From NCBI GenBank assembly GCA_035532475.1, contig DATKQY010000056.1:93744-157743 (forward strand): a stretch of DNA of 64,000 nucleotides. The letters run 5' to 3'. The notes below the pieces were generated by a model, which had not been told where the DNA came from, made no database searches, and saw only the letters and a program-made list of their open reading frames with translations. A program made the position numbers and the translations under genes. This document shows positions 7,459-16,691 of the stretch, piece by piece. Source of the stretch: DATKQY01 sp035532475. Its GTDB lineage: Bacteria; Actinomycetota; Acidimicrobiia; Acidimicrobiales; Bog-793. Positions within the stretch are counted from its first letter, which is position 1; the number at the start of each line of letters is the position of its first letter.

Positions 7459-8756
7459 CGCCGCTCGGTCCCCGGCGTCAGGCCTTGGCCGGCCGCCGGG
7501 CGGGCGAAGGGCGCGAAGCGCCGGCGTCCCGCGTCGTCGAGGCGGGCTCGCACCTCGATCACCTCGCCGGCGTCGCGCTGCTCGATCACCTCCCCGGCGC
7601 GGTGGAGAGCGGCGAGCACGTCGCCGCGGTCGTAGGGGACGGCGAGCTCGACGGTCGTGTCGTGCTCGCGCAGTCGCTCTGCGAGCAGCGAGAGCAGGTC
7701 CGCGGTCCCCTGCCCGGTCAGCCCCGAGCAGGCGACCGACCCGGGGTGTGTCACGAGGAGGCGTTTGGCGGCGTCGGGCGCCAGGTCGGCCTTGTTGAAG
7801 CAGTACAGCTCAGGGACGCGGTCCGCCTCGATCTCGACGAGCACGGTGCGCACCGCCGCCATCTGGGCCTCCGGGTCGTGCGCGGAGGCGTCGACGACGT
7901 GGACGAGCAGATCGGCGTCGGCGACGACCTCGAGCGTCGAATGGAACGCCTCCACCAGCTGGTGCGGGAGCTTGCGGACGAAGCCGACCGTGTCCGAGCA
8001 GAGCACCGTCTCGCCGCCGGGCAGCTCGAGGCGGCGCGTGCGCGGGTCGAGGGTCGCGAAGAGCCGGCCCTCCACGAGCACATCGGCGGCGGTCAGCCGG
8101 TTCAAGAGCGTCGACTTCCCCGCGTTCGTGTAACCGACGAGCGACACCGCCCGCAGCGCCCCGCGCCGGCGGGAGCGGCGCTGGGTCGCGCGGGTCGACT
8201 CGAGCTCGCGAAGCTCGACCTCCAGCTTGGAGATCCTGCGCATGATGCGCCGTCGGTCGACCTCGAGCTGGGTCTCGCCCGGACCGCGCGTGCCGATGCC
8301 GCCGGCCTGCTGGGACAGGCTCGTCCCGCGGCCGCGAAGCCGCGGCAGCCGGTACCGCAGCAGCGCTAGCTCGACCTGGGCGCGGCCCTCTTCGGTCCGG
8401 GCGTTCTGGGCGAAGATGTCGAGGATCACCGCGGTGCGGTCGATCGCGGTCCGCCCGAGCAGCTTCTCCAGGTTCCGCTGCTGGGCCGGGCTTAGCTCCT
8501 CGTCGAACACCACGGTGTCGGCGTCGAACTGCAGGCAGAGCCGGTGCAGCTCCTCGGCCTTGCCCCGCCCGATGTACGTCGCAGGGTCAGGCGAGTCACG
8601 CGACTGCACGACGCGTGCCACTTCGTCGGCACCGGCGGTGTCGATCAGGAGGCTCAGCTCGTCGAGGCTCGCTTCGACCTCGTCGAGGGTGCGCGGCCAC
8701 GCGACGACCCCGACGACCACGATGCGCTCCCGGAACTGGCGCTCGATCAGGGTCAC
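7455..8756 (-). CDS. hflX: Ribosome-associated GTPase HflX
   Basis: HflX is a ribosome-splitting and rescue GTPase. The 433-residue protein has the HflX N-terminal domain (DPATYIGRGKAEEL, VVFDEELSPAQQRNLEK, DRTAVILDIFAQNA), the Gly-rich connector GIGTRGPGETQLEVDRR, a coiled-coil and a G domain: G1 GYTNAGKST, G3 DTVGFVRKLP, G4 FNKADL. The GTG at 8756 overlaps the dapF stop by 4 bp. Longer readings run into dapF. The gene lies inside the dap operon between dapF and dapC, and it is followed at once by dapC with an ATGA overlap. Confidence 0.95.
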   Translation of the reverse strand: MTLIERQFRERIVVVGVVAWPRTLDEVEASLDELSLLIDTAGADEVARVVQSRDSPDPATYIGRGKAEELHRLCLQFDADTVVFDEELSPAQQRNLEKLLGRTAIDRTAVILDIFAQNARTEEGRAQVELALLRYRLPRLRGRGTSLSQQAGGIGTRGPGETQLEVDRRRIMRRISKLEVELRELESTRATQRRSRRRGALRAVSLVGYTNAGKSTLLNRLTAADVLVEGRLFATLDPRTRRLELPGGETVLCSDTVGFVRKLPHQLVEAFHSTLEVVADADLLVHVVDASAHDPEAQMAAVRTVLVEIEADRVPELYCFNKADLAPDAAKRLLVTHPGSVACSGLTGQGTADLLSLLAERLREHDTTVELAVPYDRGDVLAALHRAGEVIEQRDAGEVIEVRARLDDAGRRRFAPFARPAAGQGLTPGTERR

Positions 8757-9604
8757 GCGCCGACCTCGGCCGATTCGAGGAGATCGTCGAGCTCGACGAG
8801 CACCCGGGCGACACGCCGCGCCGGGCCACGCAGTGCCACCGACGGTTGGAGCACTTCGGCACCGGTGAGCTCCACGACGAGGGTGCCGCCGGGATTCCGC
8901 ACGACCACCCGGTCCCCGACGATGCCAACGGCGCGCGCCACGGCCGCAGCCGCGCAGCTGCCGCTCCCGCAGGCCTCGGTGAGCCCGGCACCGCGCTCCC
9001 ACACGACGAGCTCGAGGCTGTCGCGCGCCGGGCCCGCCACCACGAACTCGACGTTCACCCCGCCCGGCCGCGACGCCTCGAGCACCGGCCCGCTGGTCGC
9101 CAGGTCGACGTCGGCGAGCGAGTCGCCGACGAGGACGAGGTGGGGATTGCCGACGTCGACGAGGCGAGCCCGCACTCCGTCGAGCGGGGAGGCCACCTCG
9201 TCTCCGACGCGCGCCACTCCCATCTCCACGCGCACCTCGGCTTCGACCGGCACCACGCCGCCCGCACCGGCCCCGATGGCGGCGCGCGCCGTCCCGGCGA
9301 ACGTCTCGACGAGAACCTCGCCGGCGGGCACGAGGCCGGCGTGGACGGCGGCGAGCACCGCGCAGCGAAGCCCGTTCCCGCTCGTCTCGGCCACGCCGCC
9401 GTCAGCGTTGCGCAGCTCCATCGCGAACGACGCACCGTGCCGGCCCGACGAGATCCGCAAGAGGCCGTCGGCGCCGACGCCCCGGTGTCGCTCGCAGAGC
9501 GCAACGGCGAGCTCGGCCGTGAACGGCAGGGACCGCTCGGCATCGAACAGGACGAGGAAGTCGTTGCCGAGCCCGTGGTACTTCGCGAGCGCAACCGTCG
9601 CCAC
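8753..9604 (-). CDS. dapF: Diaminopimelate epimerase with Ser at the first catalytic Cys position
   Basis: DapF interconverts LL- and meso-DAP with two cysteines acting as acid/base. The 283-residue protein begins ATVALAKYHGLGNDFLV and carries VGADGLLRI, RNADGGVAE and GNPHLVLV. The second catalytic Cys is present (ACGSGS, Cys212). In the first active-site motif, normally CGNG, the codon is AGC, giving SGNGLRC with Ser75. The nearest Cys is six residues further on. The enzyme could be altered or use a different geometry. The GTG at 9604 lies 4 bp after the miaA stop. Family assignment is secure; full activity is not. Confidence 0.9.
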   Translation of the reverse strand: MATVALAKYHGLGNDFLVLFDAERSLPFTAELAVALCERHRGVGADGLLRISSGRHGASFAMELRNADGGVAETSGNGLRCAVLAAVHAGLVPAGEVLVETFAGTARAAIGAGAGGVVPVEAEVRVEMGVARVGDEVASPLDGVRARLVDVGNPHLVLVGDSLADVDLATSGPVLEASRPGGVNVEFVVAGPARDSLELVVWERGAGLTEACGSGSCAAAAVARAVGIVGDRVVVRNPGGTLVVELTGAEVLQPSVALRGPARRVARVLVELDDLLESAEVGA

Positions 9605-9608
9605 GGAC

Positions 9609-10676
9609 TCAGTCTCCCACGCGGCCCACCCGCTCCCCGACGCCAGGGTCGAGGAGATGGAGGACGGCCTCGACGAGGTCGTCCCGTCCGGCGTCGAGCC
9701 ACTGCACGCGGGGGTCCCTCCGGAACCAGGACTCCTGGCGCTTGGCGAACGTCCTCGTCCTGCGGAGGATCCGCTCGCGGGCGTCCTCGAGGGTGCACGC
9801 GCCGGCGAGATGCGCCAGCACCTCGCGGTATCCGAGAGCCTGGGCGGCCGTGCGCGAGAGCCCGTCCGGACGCGCCGCGAGCGCCCGGGTCTCCTCGAGG
9901 AACCCCGCCGCAAGCTGCGCATCGAGGCGCGCCTCGATGCGCCGTGCCAGCTCGTCGCGGGCGAGCATCAGGCCGACCAGGATGAACGGCGTCGGGGGGT
10001 ACTCGGCGAGGCCGGGGCCCGACACGCTAAAGGCTCGCCCGCTCCCGAGCGTCACCTCGAGCGCCCGGACCACCCGGCGCCGGTTCGTCGGCTCCATCCG
10101 GCCCGCCGCCACCGGGTCGAGCTCCGCCAGGCGGCCGTGCAGGCGCTCCACACCGCGCGGCGCGTCGGCCTCGGACTCGAGCTCCGCCGCGAGCTCGGGG
10201 AAGCGCGGCGGGAAGGCGAGTCGGTCGATGACGGCGCGCAGGTACAGCCCGGTGCCGCCCACGAGCAGCGCCCGGTTGCCACGCGCCTCGATCCCCTGTA
10301 GCGCCTCCTCGGCCGCCGCCTGGAAGTCGGCCACCGAGAACTCCTCCTCGGGCTCGACCAGGTCCACGAGGTGCCACGCCACGCCGGCGCGCTGCGCCCC
10401 GGTCGGCTTGGCCGTGCCGACGTCGAGGCCGCGGTAGACGGCCATCGCGTCGACGGAGACGAGCTCGACGTCGCCGAGCGCGCGGGCGACGGCAACGGCA
10501 ACAGCGGTCTTGCCCGTGGCGGTCGGCCCGACGAGCGCCGCGTGGCGCCCCGTCGGATCGGTGGACGGACCGGGGCGGCTGACCTGGTCTTCGACCCCAC
10601 ACTCGCCCGCCGAGGAAGTGGCGGCCCGGGCGGTGGCGACCGACCGAGGCCGACCCGGCACCGCCCACTCAGGCAC
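9609..10676 (-). CDS. miaA: tRNA dimethylallyltransferase
   Basis: MiaA transfers dimethylallyl to A37 of tRNAs that read UNN codons. The 355-residue protein has the P-loop GPTATGKTAVAVAVA, the DAMAVYRGLDVGTAKPT motif with the catalytic Asp, and VGGTGLYLRAVIDRLAFPP. Its C-terminal region ends in the typical RTRTFAKRQESWFRRDP stretch. A GTG at 10676 preceded by GAAGGGA is chosen. A GTG at 10694 is the alternative. Either leaves an Ala/Pro-rich leader before the P-loop. It is the first gene of the dap operon, as miaA-dapF-hflX is in many actinobacteria. Confidence 0.93.
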   Translation of the reverse strand: MPEWAVPGRPRSVATARAATSSAGECGVEDQVSRPGPSTDPTGRHAALVGPTATGKTAVAVAVARALGDVELVSVDAMAVYRGLDVGTAKPTGAQRAGVAWHLVDLVEPEEEFSVADFQAAAEEALQGIEARGNRALLVGGTGLYLRAVIDRLAFPPRFPELAAELESEADAPRGVERLHGRLAELDPVAAGRMEPTNRRRVVRALEVTLGSGRAFSVSGPGLAEYPPTPFILVGLMLARDELARRIEARLDAQLAAGFLEETRALAARPDGLSRTAAQALGYREVLAHLAGACTLEDARERILRRTRTFAKRQESWFRRDPRVQWLDAGRDDLVEAVLHLLDPGVGERVGRVGD

Positions 10677-10694
10677 GCTTCGTCCCTTCTCCAC

Positions 10695-10857
10695 CCGGTG
10701 CCGACGTCCGGCGTCCGGGCAGGCGGGTCTTACGTCTAAGCCGCACCGTGCTCAGCAACCACAGGTTGCCTTACGTGGGTCGTTTCGCCTGCGGCTGGCA
10801 TCGACTTGCAACCACAGACCCGCCCGCGGCCCGTCCGACCTCGAGTGTAGGCGCCGC
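10695..10857 (-). promoter_or_regulatory. Leader/promoter region upstream of the miaA-dap operon
   Basis: On the minus strand TACACT (10849-10844) resembles a -10 element and would give a leader of about 160 nt before miaA. The leader contains a perfect 6-bp hairpin (GCAACC-ACA-GGTTGC at 10755-10769) and a second GCAACCACAG at 10808-10817. The purpose of the repeat is unknown. No open reading frame or tRNA was recognised. Confidence 0.3.
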
Positions 10858-11961
10858 TCAGCGGGGCGCACTCCCCGCCCCGGAGGCGGTCGCGACGCGC
10901 GCCGCGACCTCGTCCGCCGCCGGGGTCGGGCCCGGGTCGATCTCCTCGTGCGCGGCGAGGCGGAGGGCGACGAGCTCGCCGACGAGCGTCAGGTCGAGCA
11001 GCTGCGCGAGCGGGCCGTGACCCTCGGCGCGAAGCTCGACGATCCCGGCCAACGCCTCGCGGGTCAGCTCGGCGAAGGCGGCGAATCGGGTCCCGGAGCG
11101 TGCCGGCTCGTGGCCGCTGCGCAGTACCACGAGCGTGAGGATCTGCCGGGTCACGTCGCCGTTCTGGCCGAACCCGCACACCTCGTCGTAGGAGGCCGCG
11201 GGCTGGCTCGCGGCGAACGCCGGCGCCTTGGCCCAGGCGTTCACCAGCGACTTCCACCGGCGCGCCGCCACCCAGCCGATGCCCGACGCCCCGTGCACGA
11301 GGGGGATGGTCCGCCCGATGCGGCGCGCCAGCTCGGTGTCGAGACCGCCGGGCACCGCCAGCGACTCGCGCCGGCGCTCGAGCTGCGCGATCGCTGCGGC
11401 GACCATCTCGCTGGTGCCCGGCACCACGCCGAGCTCGCCGGCCAGCGCAAGCAGGGTGGCGAGCAGTTCGAGGAAGCCCGCAGCGCGCTCGGCTCCGGGC
11501 CCGCCGGGACCGCCGGCCGCCACGACGGGAATGCCCTCGCCGGCACCGAGCGCGTCCAGCGCGCCGGCGCCGGACACGACGGCGAGACGCGCCCCCCTCC
11601 CGAGCGCCGACTCCGCCGCGCCGAGCGTCTCGGGGTCGCCGGATCCCGCAGGGCAGGCGAGCACGAGCGTCCCGGGACCGGTGAACCCAGGTAGCTCCCC
11701 CGCGCCGGCGGTCAACACGGGCACGCCGGCGAGCGGCGCCGAGAGCGCGACGAAGGCCGACGCGGCGAGGGACGCCTCGCCCTCTCCGAGCACGACCACG
11801 GCCTCGATCGGGCGCGCGGCCAGGCGCGCACCCGCCTCGCTCGCGGCGTCGGAGGCGGCGGCGAAGGCGGCCGCGAGCCGCTCGGGTGCCGCGCTCGTCG
11901 TCCGGCGGATGCCCCCGGAGTCGACGGTGCCCTCGGCGGCGCGTGGAGCGCCGCCGCTCAC
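10858..11961 (-). CDS. SIS-domain phosphosugar isomerase-like protein (Rv3256c-type, PGI/PMI family)
   Basis: A 367-residue Ala-rich protein with an N-terminal SIS-like alpha/beta domain (AVVVLGEGEASLAAS, GTLVLACPAGSGDPETLGA). Its C-terminal half (RTIPLVHGASGIGWVAARRWKSLVNAWAK ... YDEVCGFGQNG) resembles the C-terminal domain of bifunctional phosphoglucose/phosphomannose isomerases. In mycobacteria and streptomycetes a similar poorly characterised gene follows manB and precedes manA, which suggests a role in mannose-6-phosphate/fructose-6-phosphate supply. It overlaps the Trm112 gene by 4 bp (GTGA). Activity is not proven, and the canonical catalytic residues were not located with certainty. 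Confidence 0.65.
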   Translation of the reverse strand: MSGGAPRAAEGTVDSGGIRRTTSAAPERLAAAFAAASDAASEAGARLAARPIEAVVVLGEGEASLAASAFVALSAPLAGVPVLTAGAGELPGFTGPGTLVLACPAGSGDPETLGAAESALGRGARLAVVSGAGALDALGAGEGIPVVAAGGPGGPGAERAAGFLELLATLLALAGELGVVPGTSEMVAAAIAQLERRRESLAVPGGLDTELARRIGRTIPLVHGASGIGWVAARRWKSLVNAWAKAPAFAASQPAASYDEVCGFGQNGDVTRQILTLVVLRSGHEPARSGTRFAAFAELTREALAGIVELRAEGHGPLAQLLDLTLVGELVALRLAAHEEIDPGPTPAADEVAARVATASGAGSAPR

Positions 11962-12260
11962 GGCTCGGTCGTCTCCGGCGCGAGCGCCGGGTCCGGCCCC
12001 TGCGACGGGGCGTCCGCGGGGGTGGCGGCCCCGCCCGTCCCCGTCGTCACGGCCTCCGCCGACCTCGCCTCGAGGCGGGCGTGCTCCTCCTCGTCGACCG
12101 TCTCGGCTTCGTCGACCAGCAGCACCGGGATGCCGTCGCGGATGGCGTAGCGGCGCCTCAGGCGGGGGTTGTAGAGCGAGGCCTCGTCCTCGAAGTACCA
12201 GAGCGGTCCTTTGTCCTCTGGGCAGACGAGGATCTCCAGCAAGAACGCGTCGAGTGCCAC
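11958..12260 (-). CDS. Trm112/UPF0434 family small protein
   Basis: A 100-residue protein. Residues 1-55 form the Trm112-like fold (LLEILVCPEDKGPLWYFEDE, then LRRRYAIRDGIPVLLVDEAE), and the rest is a low-complexity acidic/Pro tail. Only CP of the usual CPxC zinc motif remains, as in many UPF0434 proteins. Bacterial members are thought to stabilise partner enzymes, but the role here is unknown. The GTG at 12260 lies 2 bp after the manB stop. Longer readings overlap manB. The manB-Trm112-SIS order is conserved in streptomycetes. Confidence 0.85.
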   Translation of the reverse strand: MALDAFLLEILVCPEDKGPLWYFEDEASLYNPRLRRRYAIRDGIPVLLVDEAETVDEEEHARLEARSAEAVTTGTGGAATPADAPSQGPDPALAPETTEP

Positions 12261-12262
12261 GG

Positions 12263-13663
12263 TCAGGACCCCCTCTCGGTGCCGTCGGCGCCGCGCACGA
12301 GCGCGAGCACCTCCTCCACGCGCGCCGCGCACTGCGCGGCGTCGGGAGCCTCCACGTTCAGCCTGAGCAGCGGCTCGGTGTTCGACGGGCGCAGGTTGAA
12401 CCACCAGCTGGCGAACTCCGCCGTCAGCCCGTCCAGGAAGTCGATCTCCGCGCCTTGCGAGCGGTAGGTCTCGATGACCCGTTCGACCACGGCCTTCGGG
12501 TCGTCGACCCGGGTGTTGATCTCCCCGGAGTCGGTGTAGCGCTCGAAGGGCTTGCGCAGCTCCGAGAGCGGCTGGCCGGCCCGGGAGAGGACCTCGAGCA
12601 CGACGAGGGCGGCGATGATGCCCGAGTCGGCCCGGAAATTGTCACGGAAGTAGTAGTGGCCGGAGTGCTCGCCCCCGAAGACGGCGCCGGTGTCGGCCAT
12701 CACCGACTTGATGAAGGAGTGCCCGACGCGTGTGCGGATCGGGATCCCGCCGTTCTCGCGCACCACCTCGGGCACCGTCTTCGAACAGATGCAGTTGTAC
12801 AGGATGGTCGAGCCTGGGTGCTTCTCGAGCATCGCCTTCGCCACGATCGCCGTCGTCGTCGAGCCCGACAGCGGCTCGCCACGCTCGTCGACCAGGAAGA
12901 CCCGGTCGGCGTCGCCGTCGAACGCCAGCCCGATGTCGGCGCCCCGCTCGAGGATGAGGGCGCGCAAGTCGACGAGGTTCTCCGCCTGGATCGGGTCGGC
13001 GGGGTGGTTCGGGAAGGTCCCGTCGAGCTCGCCGTAGAGGACCTCGAGCGAGACCGGCAGCCCGGCGAAGACCGCCGGCGCGACGAGGCCGCCCATGCCG
13101 TTCGCGGTGTCCGCGACGACGCGCAGGGGCGCGAGCGCTGAGATGTCGACGAAGCTGTGCACATGCTCGGCGAAGCGCCCGAGCAGGTCGAGGTGCTCGA
13201 CGTCGAGCGGCCCGTGGACGGCACCGGCCTCGGGCGCGCCCTCGAGCGCCTCCTCGGCGAGCCGGCGGATGTCGGCGAGCCCGGTGTCCTGTCCGATCGG
13301 GCGCGCGCCGGAGAGGCAGAACTTCATCCCGTTGTACTGCGGGGGGTTGTGCGACGCGGTGAGCATCGCCCCCGGCGCGTTCAGGTGGCCCGAGGCGAAG
13401 TACATGAGGTCGGTGGAGGTGAGCCCGAGGTCGACCACGCCGATCCCGCTCGAGGCGGCGCCGGCCATGACCGCCCGGGCGAGCTCCTCGCCGGACTCGC
13501 GCATGTCCCGCGCCACGAGCAGCCGCTCGGCGCCGTCGCGCTCGGCGGCGAAGCGACCGAAGGCCGCGCCGATTGCGTAGGCGCGGCGGAAGTCGAGCTC
13601 GTCTGGGACGACGCCGCGCACGTCGTAGGCCTTGAATATGGATCCCAGCGAGCCCGTCCCCAT
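12263..13663 (-). CDS. manB: Phosphomannomutase/phosphoglucomutase
   Basis: A 466-residue alpha-D-phosphohexomutase that interconverts mannose-6-P/1-P and possibly glucose-6-P/1-P. Motifs in order: FKAYDVRGVVPDEL (N-terminal), the phosphoserine loop TASHNPPQYNGMK, the metal-binding DGDADR in AFDGDADRVFLVD, the sugar-specificity loop GEHSGHYYF and the phosphate-binding RPSNTEPLLRLN. It feeds GDP-mannose synthesis together with the nucleotidyltransferase at 27.5 kb. Its ATG at 13663 lies 10 nt downstream of a TAGGCT -10-like element (13679-13674), so it may have its own promoter behind the CPBP gene. Confidence 0.95.
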   Translation of the reverse strand: MGTGSLGSIFKAYDVRGVVPDELDFRRAYAIGAAFGRFAAERDGAERLLVARDMRESGEELARAVMAGAASSGIGVVDLGLTSTDLMYFASGHLNAPGAMLTASHNPPQYNGMKFCLSGARPIGQDTGLADIRRLAEEALEGAPEAGAVHGPLDVEHLDLLGRFAEHVHSFVDISALAPLRVVADTANGMGGLVAPAVFAGLPVSLEVLYGELDGTFPNHPADPIQAENLVDLRALILERGADIGLAFDGDADRVFLVDERGEPLSGSTTTAIVAKAMLEKHPGSTILYNCICSKTVPEVVRENGGIPIRTRVGHSFIKSVMADTGAVFGGEHSGHYYFRDNFRADSGIIAALVVLEVLSRAGQPLSELRKPFERYTDSGEINTRVDDPKAVVERVIETYRSQGAEIDFLDGLTAEFASWWFNLRPSNTEPLLRLNVEAPDAAQCAARVEEVLALVRGADGTERGS

Positions 13664-13680
13664 GCGGGGGCCGAGCCTAC

Positions 13681-14490
13681 TCAGCGCGACAGGGCGAGCG
13701 CGACGTAGGTGACGGCGTTGAAGGTGATGTGGGCGACGAGTCCCGGTCCGAGCCGGCGCGTCCGCCAGGCGAGGCTCGCAAGGACGACGCCGAAGCCGAC
13801 GAGACCGATCAGCTGCAGCGCCTCGAAGTGCACGAGGCCGAACACGACCGCCGTCACGATGACGCACAGCACGGCCACCCGCTTCGGCGGCGCCGGCGCC
13901 AGCCGACCCGCGAGCCCCCGCAGCAGCAGGCCCCGGAAGAAGAGCTCCTCGACGAGCGGGCTGCCGACGCAGACGAGCAGTCCGAGCACGACGAGGCCGC
14001 TGGTGCTGTCGTGCGCGACCAGCTGCTTCGCCGGCTGGCCGAGTCGAGTGAACAGGTCCGGGACGAACGGGAGCAACGGCAGGGTGAGCAGCGGGACGAG
14101 CAGGTACTGCGAAGCCAGGCCGGCCGCGACGCCGAGGGGCACGTCGGGCCACGGCCGGAGCCGCAGCCCGTAGTCCTCGACGACGCGCCGCCAGAGCGGT
14201 CCGTGTGGCGAGCCGTCCTCGCGCCAGCGCCGTGCGGCGTGCGAGCGGCTCGCGAGCACCGCCGAGCCGGCGAGCCCGGTCCACAGCCCGATCAGGCTGG
14301 CGACGTCGGAGCCGAAGGTGCTCGGGTGGGCCCGATGGTGGCTCAGCGCACCGAAGATGGCCACCGCCAGCGTGGCGAGCACGAGACCTGCCAGCAGACC
14401 TACCAGGGCTTCCGTCAGCCCGAAGGGGTTCGCTGGGCCCGGGGGCGCCCCCCGTTCGGGCCCGCCGGGCGCCGGTGGCGCCGACCTCAT
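13681..14490 (-). CDS. CPBP family intramembrane metalloprotease
   Basis: A 269-residue polytopic membrane protein with about seven hydrophobic segments. It shows the CPBP/Abi signature: the glutamate pair in SPLVEELFFRGLLLRGL, a His in VVFGLVHFEALQL, and a last motif, LVAHITFNAVTYV. Members are Rce1-like membrane proteases with varied roles, and the substrate is unknown here. The ATG at 14490 is chosen; a longer reading to 14553 adds only charged residues overlapping the ftsH promoter side. It precedes manB by 17 bp. Confidence 0.85.
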   Translation of the reverse strand: MRSAPPAPGGPERGAPPGPANPFGLTEALVGLLAGLVLATLAVAIFGALSHHRAHPSTFGSDVASLIGLWTGLAGSAVLASRSHAARRWREDGSPHGPLWRRVVEDYGLRLRPWPDVPLGVAAGLASQYLLVPLLTLPLLPFVPDLFTRLGQPAKQLVAHDSTSGLVVLGLLVCVGSPLVEELFFRGLLLRGLAGRLAPAPPKRVAVLCVIVTAVVFGLVHFEALQLIGLVGFGVVLASLAWRTRRLGPGLVAHITFNAVTYVALALSR

Positions 14491-14581
14491 GCACCGAGCG
14501 TCGCCGCCCTCGCCCCTGCGGTCAATTCGGCGACGCGGCGGTTCTTTTCCCACCGCCGACCGGAGCGCGCGGCCCTCGGCA

Positions 14582-14587
14582 TACGAT
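14582..14587 (+). promoter_or_regulatory. Putative -10 element (TACGAT) for ftsH
   Basis: TACGAT ends 9 nt before the ftsH ATG at 14597, so the transcript would have almost no leader. No Shine-Dalgarno sequence is seen in the 9-nt gap. No -35 was recognised. Confidence 0.4.
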
Positions 14588-14596
14588 GGTGCAGTT

Positions 14597-16660
14597 ATGA
14601 GCCGTCAACCGCAAGACCCACGCAACAGCCAGGGCCGCCAGGGACCGGGCGCACCGTCCGGCAACGACTCGATGTGGCGCTGGGGGGTGGCGGCGCTCGT
14701 CGTCGTCGTCGTCCTGCTGCTGTTCGGCTCGTCGCTCATCAATCGCACCTCCGCGAAGTCGCTGAGCTACTACCCGCAGTTCCAGCAGGCGCTGACGCAG
14801 CACCAGGTGAAGACGGCCTCGATCGACAACTCGACCGGCACGATCACCGGCACGCTCGGCGACGGGACGAGCTACTCGACCAACGGTCCCCTCTCGGTGA
14901 CCCAGACGGAGATCAACTCGATCAAGTCGTCCGGCGCGCAGCTCAAGTTCTCGACGCCCACCTCGAGCTGGTTGCCGAGCGTCCTGTACTACGCGCTGCC
15001 GCTGCTGCTGTTCATCGGGTTCATCATCTGGCTGCAGCGCCGGGCCCAGGGGCAGATGTCCGGGATCATGTCGATCGGCCGCTCGCGCGCCAAAGTCTAC
15101 TCCACGGAGCGCCCCCGAACGACGTTCAATGACGTCGCCGGCTACACGGGCGTGAAGCAGGAGATCAGCGAGGTCGTCGACTTCTTGAAGTCGCCTGGCC
15201 GCTTCCGCGAGATCGGGGCGCGCATCCCGAAGGGCGTCCTCTTGGTGGGACCGCCGGGCACGGGCAAGACCCTGCTCGCCCGCGCCGTCGCCGGCGAGGC
15301 CGGCGTGCCGTTCCTGTCGGTCTCGGGCTCGGACTTCATGGAGATGTTCGTCGGCGTCGGCGCGAGCCGCGTCCGGGACCTGTTCCAGACCGCCCGCAAG
15401 CAGGCCCCCGCGATCATCTTCGTGGACGAGATCGACTCGATCGGCCGAAAGCGCGGTGCCGGTCTCGGCGGCGGCCACGACGAGCGCGAGCAGACGCTCA
15501 ACCAGATGCTGTCCGAGATGGACGGCTTCGACCCCTCAGAGGGCGTCGTGATGATGGCGGCGACGAACCGGCCGGACATCCTCGACCCGGCGCTTTTGCG
15601 CCCGGGCCGCTTCGATCGACAGATCGTCGTCCCCCTCCCCGATCTCGAGGAGCGCCGCCCGATCCTCGAGGTGCACTGCCGCGACAAGCGGATCGGCCCG
15701 GACGTCGACCTGCAGGTCGTCGCCCGCGGCACGCCCGGCATGAGCGGAGCGGACCTCGCCAACCTCGTCAACGAGGCAGCCCTCCACGCCGTGCGGCGCG
15801 GGAGCCAGCTCGTCGAGATGAAGGACTTCGACGCGGCGCGCGACCGGGTCCTCATGGGCCAGCAGCGCGAGAGCTTGGTGCTCTCCGACGCCGAGCGCGA
15901 GCGCGTCGCCTACCACGAGTCGGGCCACGCCGTGCTCGCCTACGTGCTCCCCCACGCCGACCCGCTGCTGAAGGTGAGCATCATCCCGACCGGCATGGCG
16001 CTCGGCGTGACCCAGCAGCTGCCCCTCGAGGAACGCCACATCTACAAGCGCGAGTACATCGAGGACTCGCTCGTCGTGCGGATGGGCGGGCGCGTCGCCG
16101 AGCTGCTCGTCTACGGCGACCTGTCGACCGGCGCGAGCGACGACCTGCAGCGCAACACCGAGCTCGCCCGCAAGATGGTGCGGGAGTGGGGGATGTCCGA
16201 CCGCGTCGGCCCGATGGCCTGGGGCGCCCAGGGCATGGTGTTCCTCGGCGAGGACCTCATGCACTCACGCGACTACTCCGAGGACATGAGCCGGGTCGTC
16301 GACGAGGAGGTCTCCCAGATCCTTCGCGACCAGGAGGCGCGGGCGCGAAAGATCCTCGAGGAGCACCGGAGCGGCCTGATCGCAGTGGCGAAGGCCGTGC
16401 TCGAGCGCGAGACGATCGACGGCCGCGAGGTCGCCCACCTCGTGGACGAGGCCTACGGTCGCCCGGTCCACGGCGAGGAGCCCGCCATCCCGCACTTCGC
16501 CGGCAGCATCTTCAGCTCGTCGCCGACGACGCTGCCGGCGACGGCCGGGGCGGGCGCCGAGTCGGTGAACGGCGCGGCCGGGGCGCTGCCCCCCACGGCA
16601 CCGATGGGGATGCCGGGGCCGCTCGAGCATCCGAGCGCTCCCCGCGAGCCGCTGGCATAG
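14597..16660 (+). CDS. ftsH: ATP-dependent membrane zinc metalloprotease FtsH
   Basis: A 687-residue membrane-anchored AAA+ protease that degrades misfolded membrane and regulatory proteins. It has a membrane segment near residues 28-47, a periplasmic-side domain, a second segment near 128-146, Walker A GPPGTGKT at 218-225, Walker B IIFVDEID, the second region of homology [19 protein letters not shown], and the zinc motif HESGH at 440-444, followed by the third metal ligand region. The C-terminal ~50 residues are low complexity. The gene stands alone on the plus strand and converges on the DUF5719 gene 31 bp later. Confidence 0.97.
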   Translation: MSRQPQDPRNSQGRQGPGAPSGNDSMWRWGVAALVVVVVLLLFGSSLINRTSAKSLSYYPQFQQALTQHQVKTASIDNSTGTITGTLGDGTSYSTNGPLSVTQTEINSIKSSGAQLKFSTPTSSWLPSVLYYALPLLLFIGFIIWLQRRAQGQMSGIMSIGRSRAKVYSTERPRTTFNDVAGYTGVKQEISEVVDFLKSPGRFREIGARIPKGVLLVGPPGTGKTLLARAVAGEAGVPFLSVSGSDFMEMFVGVGASRVRDLFQTARKQAPAIIFVDEIDSIGRKRGAGLGGGHDEREQTLNQMLSEMDGFDPSEGVVMMAATNRPDILDPALLRPGRFDRQIVVPLPDLEERRPILEVHCRDKRIGPDVDLQVVARGTPGMSGADLANLVNEAALHAVRRGSQLVEMKDFDAARDRVLMGQQRESLVLSDAERERVAYHESGHAVLAYVLPHADPLLKVSIIPTGMALGVTQQLPLEERHIYKREYIEDSLVVRMGGRVAELLVYGDLSTGASDDLQRNTELARKMVREWGMSDRVGPMAWGAQGMVFLGEDLMHSRDYSEDMSRVVDEEVSQILRDQEARARKILEEHRSGLIAVAKAVLERETIDGREVAHLVDEAYGRPVHGEEPAIPHFAGSIFSSSPTTLPATAGAGAESVNGAAGALPPTAPMGMPGPLEHPSAPREPLA

Positions 16661-16691
16661 GGGGAACGCGCCGACGGCCGGTCCCCGCCGC

